Positions 34,420-42,326 of a stretch of 64,000 nucleotides of DNA are shown one piece after another. The translations under genes were made by a program, and so were the position numbers. Where the stretch lies: assembly GCF_024362205.1 (NCBI RefSeq), contig NZ_CP101462.1:1330501-1394500 (forward strand). The letters are read 5' to 3'. This stretch comes from Exiguobacterium aurantiacum. Its GTDB lineage: Bacteria > Bacillota > Bacilli > Exiguobacteriales > Exiguobacteriaceae. The notes beneath the pieces were generated by a model, which had not been told where the DNA came from, did no database searches, and saw only the letters and a list, made by a program, of their open reading frames with translations. Position 1 is the stretch's first letter. Every line of letters begins with the position of its first letter.

Positions 34420-35235
34420 TTGGATTTCGATGCCTTAGATGTTCAGCATCTGCACTCTCAGACGTTCCATACGATTGATTTGTTCTTGCTCAAATCCATT
34501 TGGTCAGACGTTTTGCCGCTCGGTTCGTATTGCGTGATCGACTATGGTGTGCTAGATATGGAACTTGCCAAACCACAATTACTTCAGCTTCGATGGATTG
34601 ATTTGACGTTGCCGTTCGGCATCTATTCGAATGAACAGCTCGTGTTTTTGTATGACCCGTATCATCGCAAGCTACATACAGATACAGTTGTGTCCATTGA
34701 GCTAGCGGGACATGATGTTTCTATTCTAGATTTTATATTGGCATATAGCCAGACGTTTCATGATCCGGATTCGTATTCTCTGAAAATGGAGGACGCCTAT
34801 GGTTTGGCACCGGACAGTCAATGGAGGGAATTTGGGTTACCGAAAGTGAAAGCCCCTGCGGCATTCATTGCGGACTTATTCATCGCACTCGGTGTCACTT
34901 CATTCCAAGTCGTCTTATCCAAAAATAAATTGTTATCTCATCTTGAGTCTTGGGCGAAGCGGACCGGAAGCGATCATACAATTGAATCTAGTGGAAAATG
35001 GACGTGGTCGAAGACGTATAAGGTAAGCTGTGATGTCTCGCAACAACCAGTGCAAGCTGTTCATCAACTTGAGTCACTCTTGGAACATTATGAAGAGTGA
35101 GAAGGGTTCCGATTTTTAATCCCAACCGAAACCGGAATCGTCTCGTTGTTCATCGGAGGCGATTTGACAGAAGGATATGGATTTGGAGTATTTCAATATG
35201 AACATACTGGAGAGGTGGTTTCCAATGAGATTTGA
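34420..35235 (+). pseudogene. Unknown protein, interrupted by in-frame TGA
   Basis: The open frame runs to TGA 35098-35100 (about 226 residues from TTG 34420, which has AAGGGG upstream; the frame is open further back into the divergent gene). Directly after this stop the same frame continues as plausible protein for 44 codons ('EGFRFLIPTETGIVSLFIGG ...') to TGA 35233-35235. That end overlaps the ATG of the next gene (35225) by 11 bases, the usual layout of a coupled pair. This suggests a gene of about 271 codons with a nonsense codon rather than a natural end at 35100. The product is a soluble mixed alpha/beta protein with no signal or membrane segment, and I recognise no family. Confidence 0.6.
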
Positions 35236-35752
35236 AGATTTGTTCCTGTATGACGGGATGATGGAAGTGTTTGCTTTCAGTTATGACCTCGGACCTAAGA
35301 CTCTGACGTTCAATCTACAGCTCGCCGACCACCCTAGGAAACGGAACGCCTCTTTCCGTGAGCGGCTCGAGGCGGATGAAATCCATCCGCAAAGCGAGGT
35401 GGTGAACGTGAAGCTCCGCTTTGAAGATGTGATCTACTTGGAAGTCATCGATGAATCGTATGTAGATGGTGTAGTGATCACAATGCATGACCAGTTTGAA
35501 GGACATCAAATCGTTCGTTATACAAAGTCAGGCTATCTCGACCAGCTACAAGAGACGCGTTTTCAGTTGTGGGAGTTCATCAAACCGGATGATGCTAGAT
35601 TGTGTCACTATCGGATATACGGTATGGATACCGTACTTGAGATCATCACGATGTCGGACCCGACTGTCGAGGCGGCAATCGGATTGAAATGCATCCGTCG
35701 CGGTAGCCCGACCATCTATTTTGGCGGGACGCATTACTCAGAGCAATCGTAA
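35225..35752 (+). CDS. Unknown soluble protein
   Basis: This 175-residue protein starts at ATG 35225, with GAGAGGTGG eight bases upstream; the frame is open earlier, but that part lies within the preceding gene. The sequence looks beta-rich and acidic/aromatic ('LRFEDVIYLEVIDESYVDG', 'TRFQLWEFIKPDDARL'), without signal peptide, membrane segment or known motif. It overlaps the interrupted upstream gene. Small soluble unknowns in pairs like this are often accessory, for instance immunity-type proteins, but there is no toxin gene nearby and I assign no function. Confidence 0.6.
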   Translation: MRFEDLFLYDGMMEVFAFSYDLGPKTLTFNLQLADHPRKRNASFRERLEADEIHPQSEVVNVKLRFEDVIYLEVIDESYVDGVVITMHDQFEGHQIVRYTKSGYLDQLQETRFQLWEFIKPDDARLCHYRIYGMDTVLEIITMSDPTVEAAIGLKCIRRGSPTIYFGGTHYSEQS

Positions 35753-35774
35753 GAAGCACTCATATCAGCAAACA

Positions 35775-35810
35775 GGCGCCCTCTCTGACCGAGAAGGCGC
35801 CGTCTTATTA
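35775..35810. terminator. Hairpin between converging genes
   Basis: GGCGCCCTCTC (35775-35785) pairs with GAGAAGGCGCC (35791-35801) around TGACC, an 11-base GC-rich stem. The T-tract is weak on both sides. Confidence 0.7.
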
Positions 35811-36968
35811 TGCGGATTGGATCACATCTTCCGTCAAATCGATTTGTCGACCGAGCCAGACGAGCGGGACGGTCAAACCTGCGCCAATCAAATAGACGAT
35901 GGCGATTGGCAATCCGTCCGCGAGCATTCCGAACGTCAGGCTGCCGATGCTGAAGGCGAGGGTATAGGCCGTCTGTTGGACGCTATAGACGTACGGAAGT
36001 TGCGTGGGCGGTGTCGTTTCTTGGAACACCGTGTTCGTCTGGATAATGCGGAGCTGGGTGGCGTATCCTTGAACCGCGAGCGCGACGAGCGCGAACACGA
36101 TATGAGACGTCACGCCAAACAATAAGGCGGTCCCGACCGACAGCATGGAGCTGATCCCAAGCGAACTGCTTCGTTGAGCGCGATACAGATACGCACTGGC
36201 CAGAATCATGCTGATCAAGAAGCTCGCGTTCATCGTCCCCCACCAGCCCGTATCGATGTGGAGGTGGCGTTCCAGATAGACGAGCAGGAGCGCCGAGATC
36301 CAGAGCGTGCTGACGAACGACTCGAACGTGACGAACACCGTGATTAATCGAGCGTTAGGTGCTGTTCGCACGAAGGCGAGGCTGTCCTTAAGCGATATGT
36401 CTGATTCGCCATCTTCTACTGTCACGTCGCGGTCGAGCGAACGGACGAATTGAAACGTGACGAGCGTCGAAATCATGAACAATATCAACGCAATAGTAAG
36501 AGCGAGTGCGCTCGAGAAGGAAGCGACGACCATCGTGCCGAGCGGCCACATCGCCAGCTGGATGAACTGGTTCGACCCTTGGACGAGACTGTTCGCTTGT
36601 TGACGATTCGTCGTCAGCCGCGGGATGAACGACGCCTGGACCGGACGGGCGAACCCGTCCAAGAAGGCGATGAGCACGACGAGTCCGAGGACGAGAATCG
36701 ACTCCGACCAGATGACGGCCCCGAGCAAGACCGTCTTCAACAGTTGCGTGACGAGCAACGTCTGACCGAGGGTGAACCGAGACAAGACGCGGGCAAATAA
36801 CAGACCGCTCACGGTCATGCCGATCGTGACGGCAATCGGGAAACTGGCGGCGGCCAGAGCGGAACCGGTCTGTTGATATAACAAAGCGATCAAGGCGACA
36901 ATATAGAGAACGTCGCCGATATTGGCCAGCCATTGACTGACCAGCAGCAGGTAAAACGACTTCATCAT
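35808..36968 (-). CDS. MFS transporter
   Basis: The protein has 386 residues and about 12 membrane segments. The first, 'FYLLLVSQWLANIGDVLYIVA'-type opening and 'RFTLGQTLL' after TM2, are typical of the macrolide-efflux/enterobactin-exporter-like MFS group (MFS_3/DHA3). The role is probably drug or metabolite export at the membrane; the substrate is not readable. ATG 36968 has GGAGGAGAG upstream. It is divergent from a GNAT acetyltransferase gene, with a 140-base AT-rich promoter region between them. Confidence 0.8.
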   Translation of the reverse strand: MMKSFYLLLVSQWLANIGDVLYIVALIALLYQQTGSALAAASFPIAVTIGMTVSGLLFARVLSRFTLGQTLLVTQLLKTVLLGAVIWSESILVLGLVVLIAFLDGFARPVQASFIPRLTTNRQQANSLVQGSNQFIQLAMWPLGTMVVASFSSALALTIALILFMISTLVTFQFVRSLDRDVTVEDGESDISLKDSLAFVRTAPNARLITVFVTFESFVSTLWISALLLVYLERHLHIDTGWWGTMNASFLISMILASAYLYRAQRSSSLGISSMLSVGTALLFGVTSHIVFALVALAVQGYATQLRIIQTNTVFQETTPPTQLPYVYSVQQTAYTLAFSIGSLTFGMLADGLPIAIVYLIGAGLTVPLVWLGRQIDLTEDVIQSA

Positions 36969-37034
36969 GACTCTCCTCCAGAACTATTCAATTTTGGGTG
37001 GATGACATGATGTCGAATTACATACTTTCACCGC

Positions 37035-37063
37035 TTTCAAATTATTTACAAATAGTTTACGAT
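37035..37063 (+). promoter_or_regulatory. Likely promoter of the GNAT gene
   Basis: TTTCAA (37035-37040) and TACGAT (37058-37063) have 17-base spacing in an AT-rich intergenic region. Confidence 0.4.
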
Positions 37064-37110
37064 AAAATCATTAAGAGCACAATAATTGGTAACTGAACGG
37101 GGGAAACGAT

Positions 37111-37659
37111 ATGTTACGCTATGACATCAACGACCAGCTTCAACTACGAATGTTTACCATCGACGACGCGGAGGCGTTGTTCCAATTGACGATGGCGTCG
37201 AAACCATACCTTCGCGAGTGGCTTGGTTGGCTCGATTATACGGAGACGGTCGACGATTCGCGGCAAAATATCGATGGACGGGTTAAAGGATTGATGGAGA
37301 CGGGCGGCTATCCGAAGTCGTTCGCGATCGTGTATCAGGGAGAGCTCGCCGGGACGATTGGCTTCAACGATATCGACCGGGGCATCAAGTGCGGCACGAT
37401 CGGCTACTGGCTCGGCCAAGACTTTCAAGGGAAGGGGATTATGAGTCAAGCACTCAATACGGTCATCGATTACGGGTTCCGTGACTTGAAACTCGATAAG
37501 ATCGAGATTCGGGTCGCGACCGGAAATGTGAAGAGTCGGGCCTTGCCGGAACGGTTCGGATTCCTTGAAGAAGGGGTGCTCCGCAATGCGGAGTGGCTCT
37601 ATGACCGCTACGTCGATCACGTCGTATACGGCTTGTTGCGAGGTGAGTGGGCCCACTGA
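37111..37659 (+). CDS. GNAT acetyltransferase, RimJ/RimL type
   Basis: This 182-residue enzyme has the full GNAT core. Motif A 'IGYWLGQDFQGKGIMSQAL' includes the acetyl-CoA-binding Gln-Gly-Lys-Gly-Ile, and 'KIEIRVATGNVKSRALPERFGF' forms motif B. The C-terminal 'GVLRNAEWLYDRYVDHVVY' matches the RimJ/RimL (ribosomal-protein alanine N-acetyltransferase) and YdaF-like group. Substrates in this group vary: ribosomal proteins, polyamines or antibiotics. GGGGGAAA precedes ATG 37111. Its stop is adjacent to the stop of the converging small membrane gene. Confidence 0.85.
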   Translation: MLRYDINDQLQLRMFTIDDAEALFQLTMASKPYLREWLGWLDYTETVDDSRQNIDGRVKGLMETGGYPKSFAIVYQGELAGTIGFNDIDRGIKCGTIGYWLGQDFQGKGIMSQALNTVIDYGFRDLKLDKIEIRVATGNVKSRALPERFGFLEEGVLRNAEWLYDRYVDHVVYGLLRGEWAH

Positions 37660-38055
37660 CTACAACGTGTTGAAATGATGGCCGAGCAGTTGGTCGACCA
37701 CATAGAAAACGAGGGCACTACATACACCGAGTAACGAGGCAAAATTAAGTAAGCCTGTCTCGAAAATGGATGGATCGAACAATAGTCCATATGGTAGCAC
37801 GAACAACCAGCCAGCGATAAGGTGGAACACGAAAGACGTCATCCGTTTCGAACGGAATGGCGTCTTTTGGCTGATATACTCGGACAGCAACGACGTGAAC
37901 GTCCCGTAGATGAACACGATTGGAATGGCATAAAGCAGATAGATAGCCACACTTGGTCCGTATGACAACTCGAGCACATCGGGAAATAAGAACGGCAACA
38001 CGAAAGGAACAATGAATAGACTGATGAGGGCGGACTGGATTTTCTGAAAGAGCAT
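37660..38055 (-). CDS. Small membrane protein of unknown function
   Basis: This 131-residue, very hydrophobic protein has about four membrane segments (near 8-26, 33-56, 74-95 and 102-123) and a short basic loop ('SQKTPFRSKRM') between the second and third. No domain is recognised. ATG 38055 has AAAGGTGG upstream. The gene ends exactly where the converging GNAT gene ends, with no visible terminator between them. Confidence 0.6.
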   Translation of the reverse strand: MLFQKIQSALISLFIVPFVLPFLFPDVLELSYGPSVAIYLLYAIPIVFIYGTFTSLLSEYISQKTPFRSKRMTSFVFHLIAGWLFVLPYGLLFDPSIFETGLLNFASLLGVCSALVFYVVDQLLGHHFNTL

Positions 38056-38106
38056 GGGACGACCACCTTTCTGACGATCGAGTATGGGAAAAATGATGAA
38101 TCCTGT

Positions 38107-38138
38107 AGAAAAGTCGTCACCTTCAAGGATGACGACTG
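38107..38138 (-). terminator. Terminator after the recombinase-like gene
   Basis: On the minus strand AGTCGTCA and TGACGACT (38137-38112) pair around a 10-base loop, followed by TTTTC. Confidence 0.75.
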
Positions 38139-38139
38139 G

Positions 38140-39138
38140 TTACGGGGCGACTCCCCCAGATTCATAGAGCGTTGCGCCGAACTCCGCATACGCCTGCTCA
38201 TAGCGCCGGAGCGATGACTCTTTATGCATACACGTCACGTTCATCCGCTCGAGTGACGTCATGTCGGTTGCATACGTCTTCAAGACGTGGGCGTTCCGGA
38301 GCATCGACGGTGTGACCGAACGCGTGAGACCGCTTCGTTCATTTAATTGGCGCATCATCTTCGTTATCATGACGATCGTCAGCTGTTTCGGCTGGTTCTT
38401 CGCATACACCCAACGGAACGTCATCCGGGAGAAGTCGAACGAGACGAAGACAGGGTCGTCCGAGTACCAACGCGGACGGACCGGCGTCGGGATGTCGGCC
38501 AAATAGTTCATGAGGAGCGTCTGGTCCTCTTGACTGAGTTTCAACGTGAACCGGTTGCCGAGACGGTCATAGACGTCGAACTCGTGGCTCGCGAGATGCA
38601 AGTCGTTCATCCGGAGGCGGATGATGTGATGCACTCGGAGTCCATATTTATAGAACAACGTGACAATCAGCTCGTTCCGGTTGACGAGGTATGGATGCGC
38701 CTGGAGCTGGTTCTCACTCAACCCGCTTGTCGAACGAATCGTCCGAACGAGCTTGCTGAACTCGGCGGGCAAGGCGATCTGGTCGACGGTGAGCGTGTGG
38801 GCCGGTTGCGCATACGTCAACATCTTTTTCCGAAGCGGGTTCAAGAAGACGGTCAGGCTATTGATGACGGTGACGATTCGGGCGACCGTCGCCTGTTGAT
38901 ATTGCTTCTCCTCGATGAGGAAGTCGTTGACGAACGTCTTCCACGATTCGAGCGGGACGGCGAGCCACGCCTCCGGGGCATCGAGCTCGACGTTATGGTC
39001 ATGAAAGTATTTGTGCACATCGATCAAATCATACCGATAGCGTTTCAGCGTCGACGGTTGACGGCCGCTTGCGCCAAGATGGAACAAGTACGCTTCGATA
39101 TATTCAGGCAATGGATACTCTTTTCTACGTTTCGTCAT
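38140..39138 (-). CDS. Tyrosine recombinase-like protein with incomplete active site
   Basis: This 332-residue protein resembles phage-integrase-type recombinases. The N-terminal core-binding domain (about 1-110) has 'SGRQPSTLKRYRYDLIDVHK', and the catalytic-like domain has the first Arg in 'LFYKYGLRVHHIIRLRM', a second Arg in 'TPSMLRNAHVLKTYA' and a final His...Tyr in 'CMHKESSLRRYEQAY'. The His of the HxxR box is replaced by Ser, and the His-to-Tyr spacing is one residue shorter than in XerD of this window. Activity may be lost or altered. There are no att repeats, excisionase or phage genes around it. It is divergent from hflX. Confidence 0.7.
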   Translation of the reverse strand: MTKRRKEYPLPEYIEAYLFHLGASGRQPSTLKRYRYDLIDVHKYFHDHNVELDAPEAWLAVPLESWKTFVNDFLIEEKQYQQATVARIVTVINSLTVFLNPLRKKMLTYAQPAHTLTVDQIALPAEFSKLVRTIRSTSGLSENQLQAHPYLVNRNELIVTLFYKYGLRVHHIIRLRMNDLHLASHEFDVYDRLGNRFTLKLSQEDQTLLMNYLADIPTPVRPRWYSDDPVFVSFDFSRMTFRWVYAKNQPKQLTIVMITKMMRQLNERSGLTRSVTPSMLRNAHVLKTYATDMTSLERMNVTCMHKESSLRRYEQAYAEFGATLYESGGVAP

Positions 39139-39164
39139 GGACGTTCCTCCTTCTCCTCATATCG

Positions 39165-39203
39165 TACCACAAACGGACGTTCTCCATTCGTCGTTTCGTG
39201 GTA
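39165..39203. repeat. Inverted repeat between the recombinase-like gene and hflX
   Basis: TACCACAAACG (39165-39175) is complementary to CGTTTCGTGGTA (39192-39203) with a one-base bulge and a 16-base spacer. It sits between divergent genes, so it could be an operator or a leader hairpin. Confidence 0.4.
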
Positions 39204-39240
39204 AGATGGAGGATGAGACTTATAGGAATGAGGGATTTTT

Positions 39241-40485
39241 ATGCAACGAGAGAAAGTCATTATCGTCGGATGTCAATTACCGACTGTCGACGATTGGACA
39301 TATGAACAATCGATGGGGGAGCTCGTCGAATTGGTCGATACGGCACAAGGTGAAGTCGTCGCCCGTCTTGATCAGAAACGTCAGCAAGTCGACCGCCGCA
39401 CGTTTATCGGAAAAGGGAAGGTCGAGGAGCTCGCGGTGCTCATCGAACAGTTCGAGCCGGACATCGTCATCTTCAACGCCGAGCTGTCACCGGCCCAGTC
39501 GAAGAACATTCGCATCTCGCTGAACGACCCGGACGAGATGAAACTGATTGACCGGACGCAATTGATTCTAGATATTTTTGCCGGACGGGCCCAATCGAAA
39601 GAAGGGAAGCTCCAAGTCGAGCTCGCCCAAATGAACTACCTGCTCCCGCGCTTAATCGGACAAGGTACGCAATTGTCACGTCTCGGTGGCGGGATCGGGA
39701 CACGGGGGCCGGGTGAGACGAAACTCGAGTCCGATCGCCGTCACATCAAGCGTCGCATCGACGAGATTAAGAAAAATCTCGAAGGCACGGTCGCGCACCG
39801 TGACCGCTACCGGGAGCGTCGGAAAGAAAACCGCGTGTTCCAAGTCGCGCTCGTCGGTTACACGAACGCCGGGAAGTCGACAATCTTCAACCGATTGACG
39901 GATGCGGATACGTACGAACAGGACGAACTGTTCGCGACGCTCGACCCCCTCACGCGCGAGCTCGAGTTGCCGCGGGGTGGTAAAGTGCTGATCACGGACA
40001 CGGTCGGGTTCATCCGGGACTTGCCGACGAAACTCGTCGCCGCGTTCCGCTCGACGCTCGAGGAAGTGCTCGGGGCCGACCTCGTGCTTCATGTCATCGA
40101 CGCGTCGAACCCGCACTACATGAACCAAATCGATACGACCAACTCGGTCCTGTCCGAGCTCGGCGCGAGTGAGTTGCCGCAGCTCGAGGTATACAATAAG
40201 AAAGACCGGTTGACCGAAGACTTCGTCGGCGGACCGCTCGTCATCTCGGCGCTCGATTCGACCGATATCGAGACGCTCATCAGCGCGATCGAGGATAAGA
40301 TTGCGGACGTGTTGACGAAAGTACACGTCGTCTTGCCGGTCCGCTCGTTCGAGCATTACCATCCGGCCAAAGATTCGATGTACCGGCTCGAGGAGAAGTT
40401 CCTCGATGACGGTTCGGTCGAACTCGTCGGATATATGAGAGAAGACACGCGTCTCTATTCGACGCTGAAACAATTTGAGGTGTGA
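39241..40485 (+). CDS. hflX: GTPase HflX
   Basis: HflX binds the ribosome and splits stalled or stress-inactivated 70S particles. The 414-residue protein has the N-terminal HflX domain ('DRRTFIGKGKVEELA' and 'DRTQLILDIFAGRAQSKEGK'), a coiled segment, 'GGGIGTRGPGETKLESDRR', and the G domain with G1 GYTNAGKST (206-214), G3 'DTVGFIRDLP' and G4 'NKKD'. In B. subtilis ynbA-ynbB-glnR-glnA is the same order. It ends four bases before ynbB. Confidence 0.95.
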   Translation: MQREKVIIVGCQLPTVDDWTYEQSMGELVELVDTAQGEVVARLDQKRQQVDRRTFIGKGKVEELAVLIEQFEPDIVIFNAELSPAQSKNIRISLNDPDEMKLIDRTQLILDIFAGRAQSKEGKLQVELAQMNYLLPRLIGQGTQLSRLGGGIGTRGPGETKLESDRRHIKRRIDEIKKNLEGTVAHRDRYRERRKENRVFQVALVGYTNAGKSTIFNRLTDADTYEQDELFATLDPLTRELELPRGGKVLITDTVGFIRDLPTKLVAAFRSTLEEVLGADLVLHVIDASNPHYMNQIDTTNSVLSELGASELPQLEVYNKKDRLTEDFVGGPLVISALDSTDIETLISAIEDKIADVLTKVHVVLPVRSFEHYHPAKDSMYRLEEKFLDDGSVELVGYMREDTRLYSTLKQFEV

Positions 40486-40489
40486 AACA

Positions 40490-41788
40490 ATGATGTGGCA
40501 AGAAAAGATTGCGTACTATGATGAATTGGCCCCGTTCGTGACTGAGGCGGAAGAACAGGTAAAACCATATTTTGAAACGATCGAGGCGACGGCGGAGTTC
40601 AACCAATACCGTGTCCTCGAGTCGTTCAAAAAACACAAAGTGTCGGATTTTCATTTCAATCCGACGACCGGGTACGGCTATGATGATATCGGGCGCGACA
40701 CGCTCGAGTCGATCTACGCAGACGTGTTCGGGGCGGACCTCGCACTATGCCGTCCGCAAATCATCTCCGGGACACACGCGATCGGGATCGCCTTGTTCGG
40801 TGTGTTGTTGCCAGGAGATGAACTGCTCTATATCACCGGCAAGCCGTACGATACACTCGAAGAGATCGTCGGGATTCGCGGCGACGGCCGTGGTTCATTA
40901 AAAGAACTCGGTGTCGGCTACGACACGGTCGAACTGAAAGAGGACCAGATCGACGTCGAGACCGTCATCGGCCGGATTCGTCCCGAGACGAAGCTCATCG
41001 GCATCCAGCGCTCGAAAGGCTACGCCAACCGGCGCAGCATCCCGGTTCAAGAGATCGGTGAGGCGATCACGAAGATTAAAGCGGCACATCCGCACGTCTT
41101 CGTCTTCGTCGACAACTGCTACGGCGAGTTCGTCGAGACGATCGAACCGACCCACGTCGGGGCCGACCTCATGGCCGGCTCGCTCATCAAGAACCCGGGC
41201 GGCGGTTTGGCGAAGACGGGCGGCTATATCGCCGGGACGAAAGAACTCGTCGAACGTTGCTCGTTCCGGATGACGACGCCTGGTATCGGCAGCGAGGCCG
41301 GTCCATCACTCTATTCGCTTCAAGAGATGTACCAAGGCTTTTATATGGCACCGCATACGGTCGCCCAAGCGTTGAAAGGGGCGCACTTGACGGCGAGCTT
41401 GCTCGGATTGCTCGGTTTCGAGACCGACCCGCACTATACGACGACTCGGACCGACTTGATTCAGTCGGTGACGTTCCGTGATCGTGACAAGATGATCGCG
41501 TTCTGTCAGAGCATCCAGATGGCGTCACCGGTCAATGCGCACGCGTTGCCTGTACCGGCCTATATGCCGGGGTATGTAGATGACGTCATCATGGCGGCCG
41601 GGACGTTCATTCAGGGCTCCTCAATCGAACTGTCGGCCGATGGTCCGCTCCGCGCGCCTTACACGGCGTACGTCCAAGGCGGGTTGACATACGCCCACGT
41701 CAAAGTCGCGCTCATGCTCGCCTTGAGCCAATTGCGGGCGAAAGAACTCGTCACATTTGACCGTGACAATATCTCACAGAAGTTGTAA
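40490..41788 (+). CDS. ynbB: PLP-dependent methionine gamma-lyase family protein (YnbB)
   Basis: This 432-residue PLP enzyme belongs to the aluminium-resistance/cystathionine beta-lyase-like family. 'VFVDNCYGEFVE' carries the Asp that contacts the pyridine nitrogen, and 'MAGSLIKNPGGGLAKTGGY' carries the Schiff-base Lys. 'SGTHAIGIALFGVLLPGDEL' is the N-terminal cofactor region. The reaction in vivo is unknown; a C-S lyase activity is likely. GAGGTG lies upstream of ATG 40490 (40493 also possible). It lies between hflX and glnR, as in B. subtilis. Confidence 0.88.
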   Translation: MMWQEKIAYYDELAPFVTEAEEQVKPYFETIEATAEFNQYRVLESFKKHKVSDFHFNPTTGYGYDDIGRDTLESIYADVFGADLALCRPQIISGTHAIGIALFGVLLPGDELLYITGKPYDTLEEIVGIRGDGRGSLKELGVGYDTVELKEDQIDVETVIGRIRPETKLIGIQRSKGYANRRSIPVQEIGEAITKIKAAHPHVFVFVDNCYGEFVETIEPTHVGADLMAGSLIKNPGGGLAKTGGYIAGTKELVERCSFRMTTPGIGSEAGPSLYSLQEMYQGFYMAPHTVAQALKGAHLTASLLGLLGFETDPHYTTTRTDLIQSVTFRDRDKMIAFCQSIQMASPVNAHALPVPAYMPGYVDDVIMAAGTFIQGSSIELSADGPLRAPYTAYVQGGLTYAHVKVALMLALSQLRAKELVTFDRDNISQKL

Positions 41789-41799
41789 CCGAAATGTCA

Positions 41800-41849
41800 T
41801 GTTAACTTTCTTAACATCTATTGACAGGTAAGTTGTCATGTATTATTCT
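41800..41849 (+). promoter_or_regulatory. glnRA promoter with GlnR/TnrA box
   Basis: The 17-base sequence TGTTAACTTTCTTAACA (41800-41816) matches the consensus TGTNA-N7-TNACA exactly. It is four bases before a consensus -35 TTGACA (41821-41826), with TATTCT (41844-41849) 17 bases downstream. This fits autorepression of glnRA by GlnR when glutamine is plentiful. Confidence 0.85.
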
Positions 41850-41881
41850 CACAGTGTGAGACAGAAAAGGAGGGGTAAGAG

Positions 41882-42280
41882 ATGGCCGATCAATTTCGTC
41901 GCTCCAACCCGTTGTTTCCGATTGGAATCGTTCAAGATTTGACCCAACTGACAGGTAGGCAGATTCGGTATTACGAAGAACAGGGTCTGATTTCGCCTAG
42001 TCGGACGGAATCGAAACGACGGCTCTATTCCTTTAATGATGTCGAACGTCTACTCACGATCAAGGATTTTATCGACCAAGGCTTCAACTTGGCGGCGATT
42101 CGTCATATGCTCGACAACACGAACGCTAATGACGCGAAATCACCAAAGGCGCCGGTCGATGAAGCACCGAAGATCTCTGAACAAGAGTTACACAAATTAT
42201 TGAAAACACAGCTTCAAGAAGCTGGCCGTTTCAATAAGACGTCGCTCATTCAAGGTGAGCTGTCACGTTTTTATCGATGA
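41882..42280 (+). CDS. glnR: Glutamine synthetase repressor GlnR (MerR family)
   Basis: GlnR represses glnRA and other nitrogen genes when activated by feedback-inhibited glutamine synthetase. The 132-residue protein has a MerR-type helix-turn-helix ('[20 protein letters not shown]', '[19 protein letters not shown]'), a helix with '[14 protein letters not shown]', and a short C-terminal tail that in B. subtilis gives autoinhibition and GlnA contact. GGAGGGG lies before ATG 41882. Its own box is immediately upstream, and glnA follows 46 bases later. Confidence 0.95.
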   Translation: MADQFRRSNPLFPIGIVQDLTQLTGRQIRYYEEQGLISPSRTESKRRLYSFNDVERLLTIKDFIDQGFNLAAIRHMLDNTNANDAKSPKAPVDEAPKISEQELHKLLKTQLQEAGRFNKTSLIQGELSRFYR

Positions 42281-42326
42281 CGCCAGTACACTAACCATTA
42301 CACAATGTGAGAGGGGACATTTCACC

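Noticed and set aside
34420-35752. Toxin-immunity pair
   Set aside because: No toxin domain, secretion signal or LXG/YeeF-type gene is near; the idea is unsupported beyond gene size.
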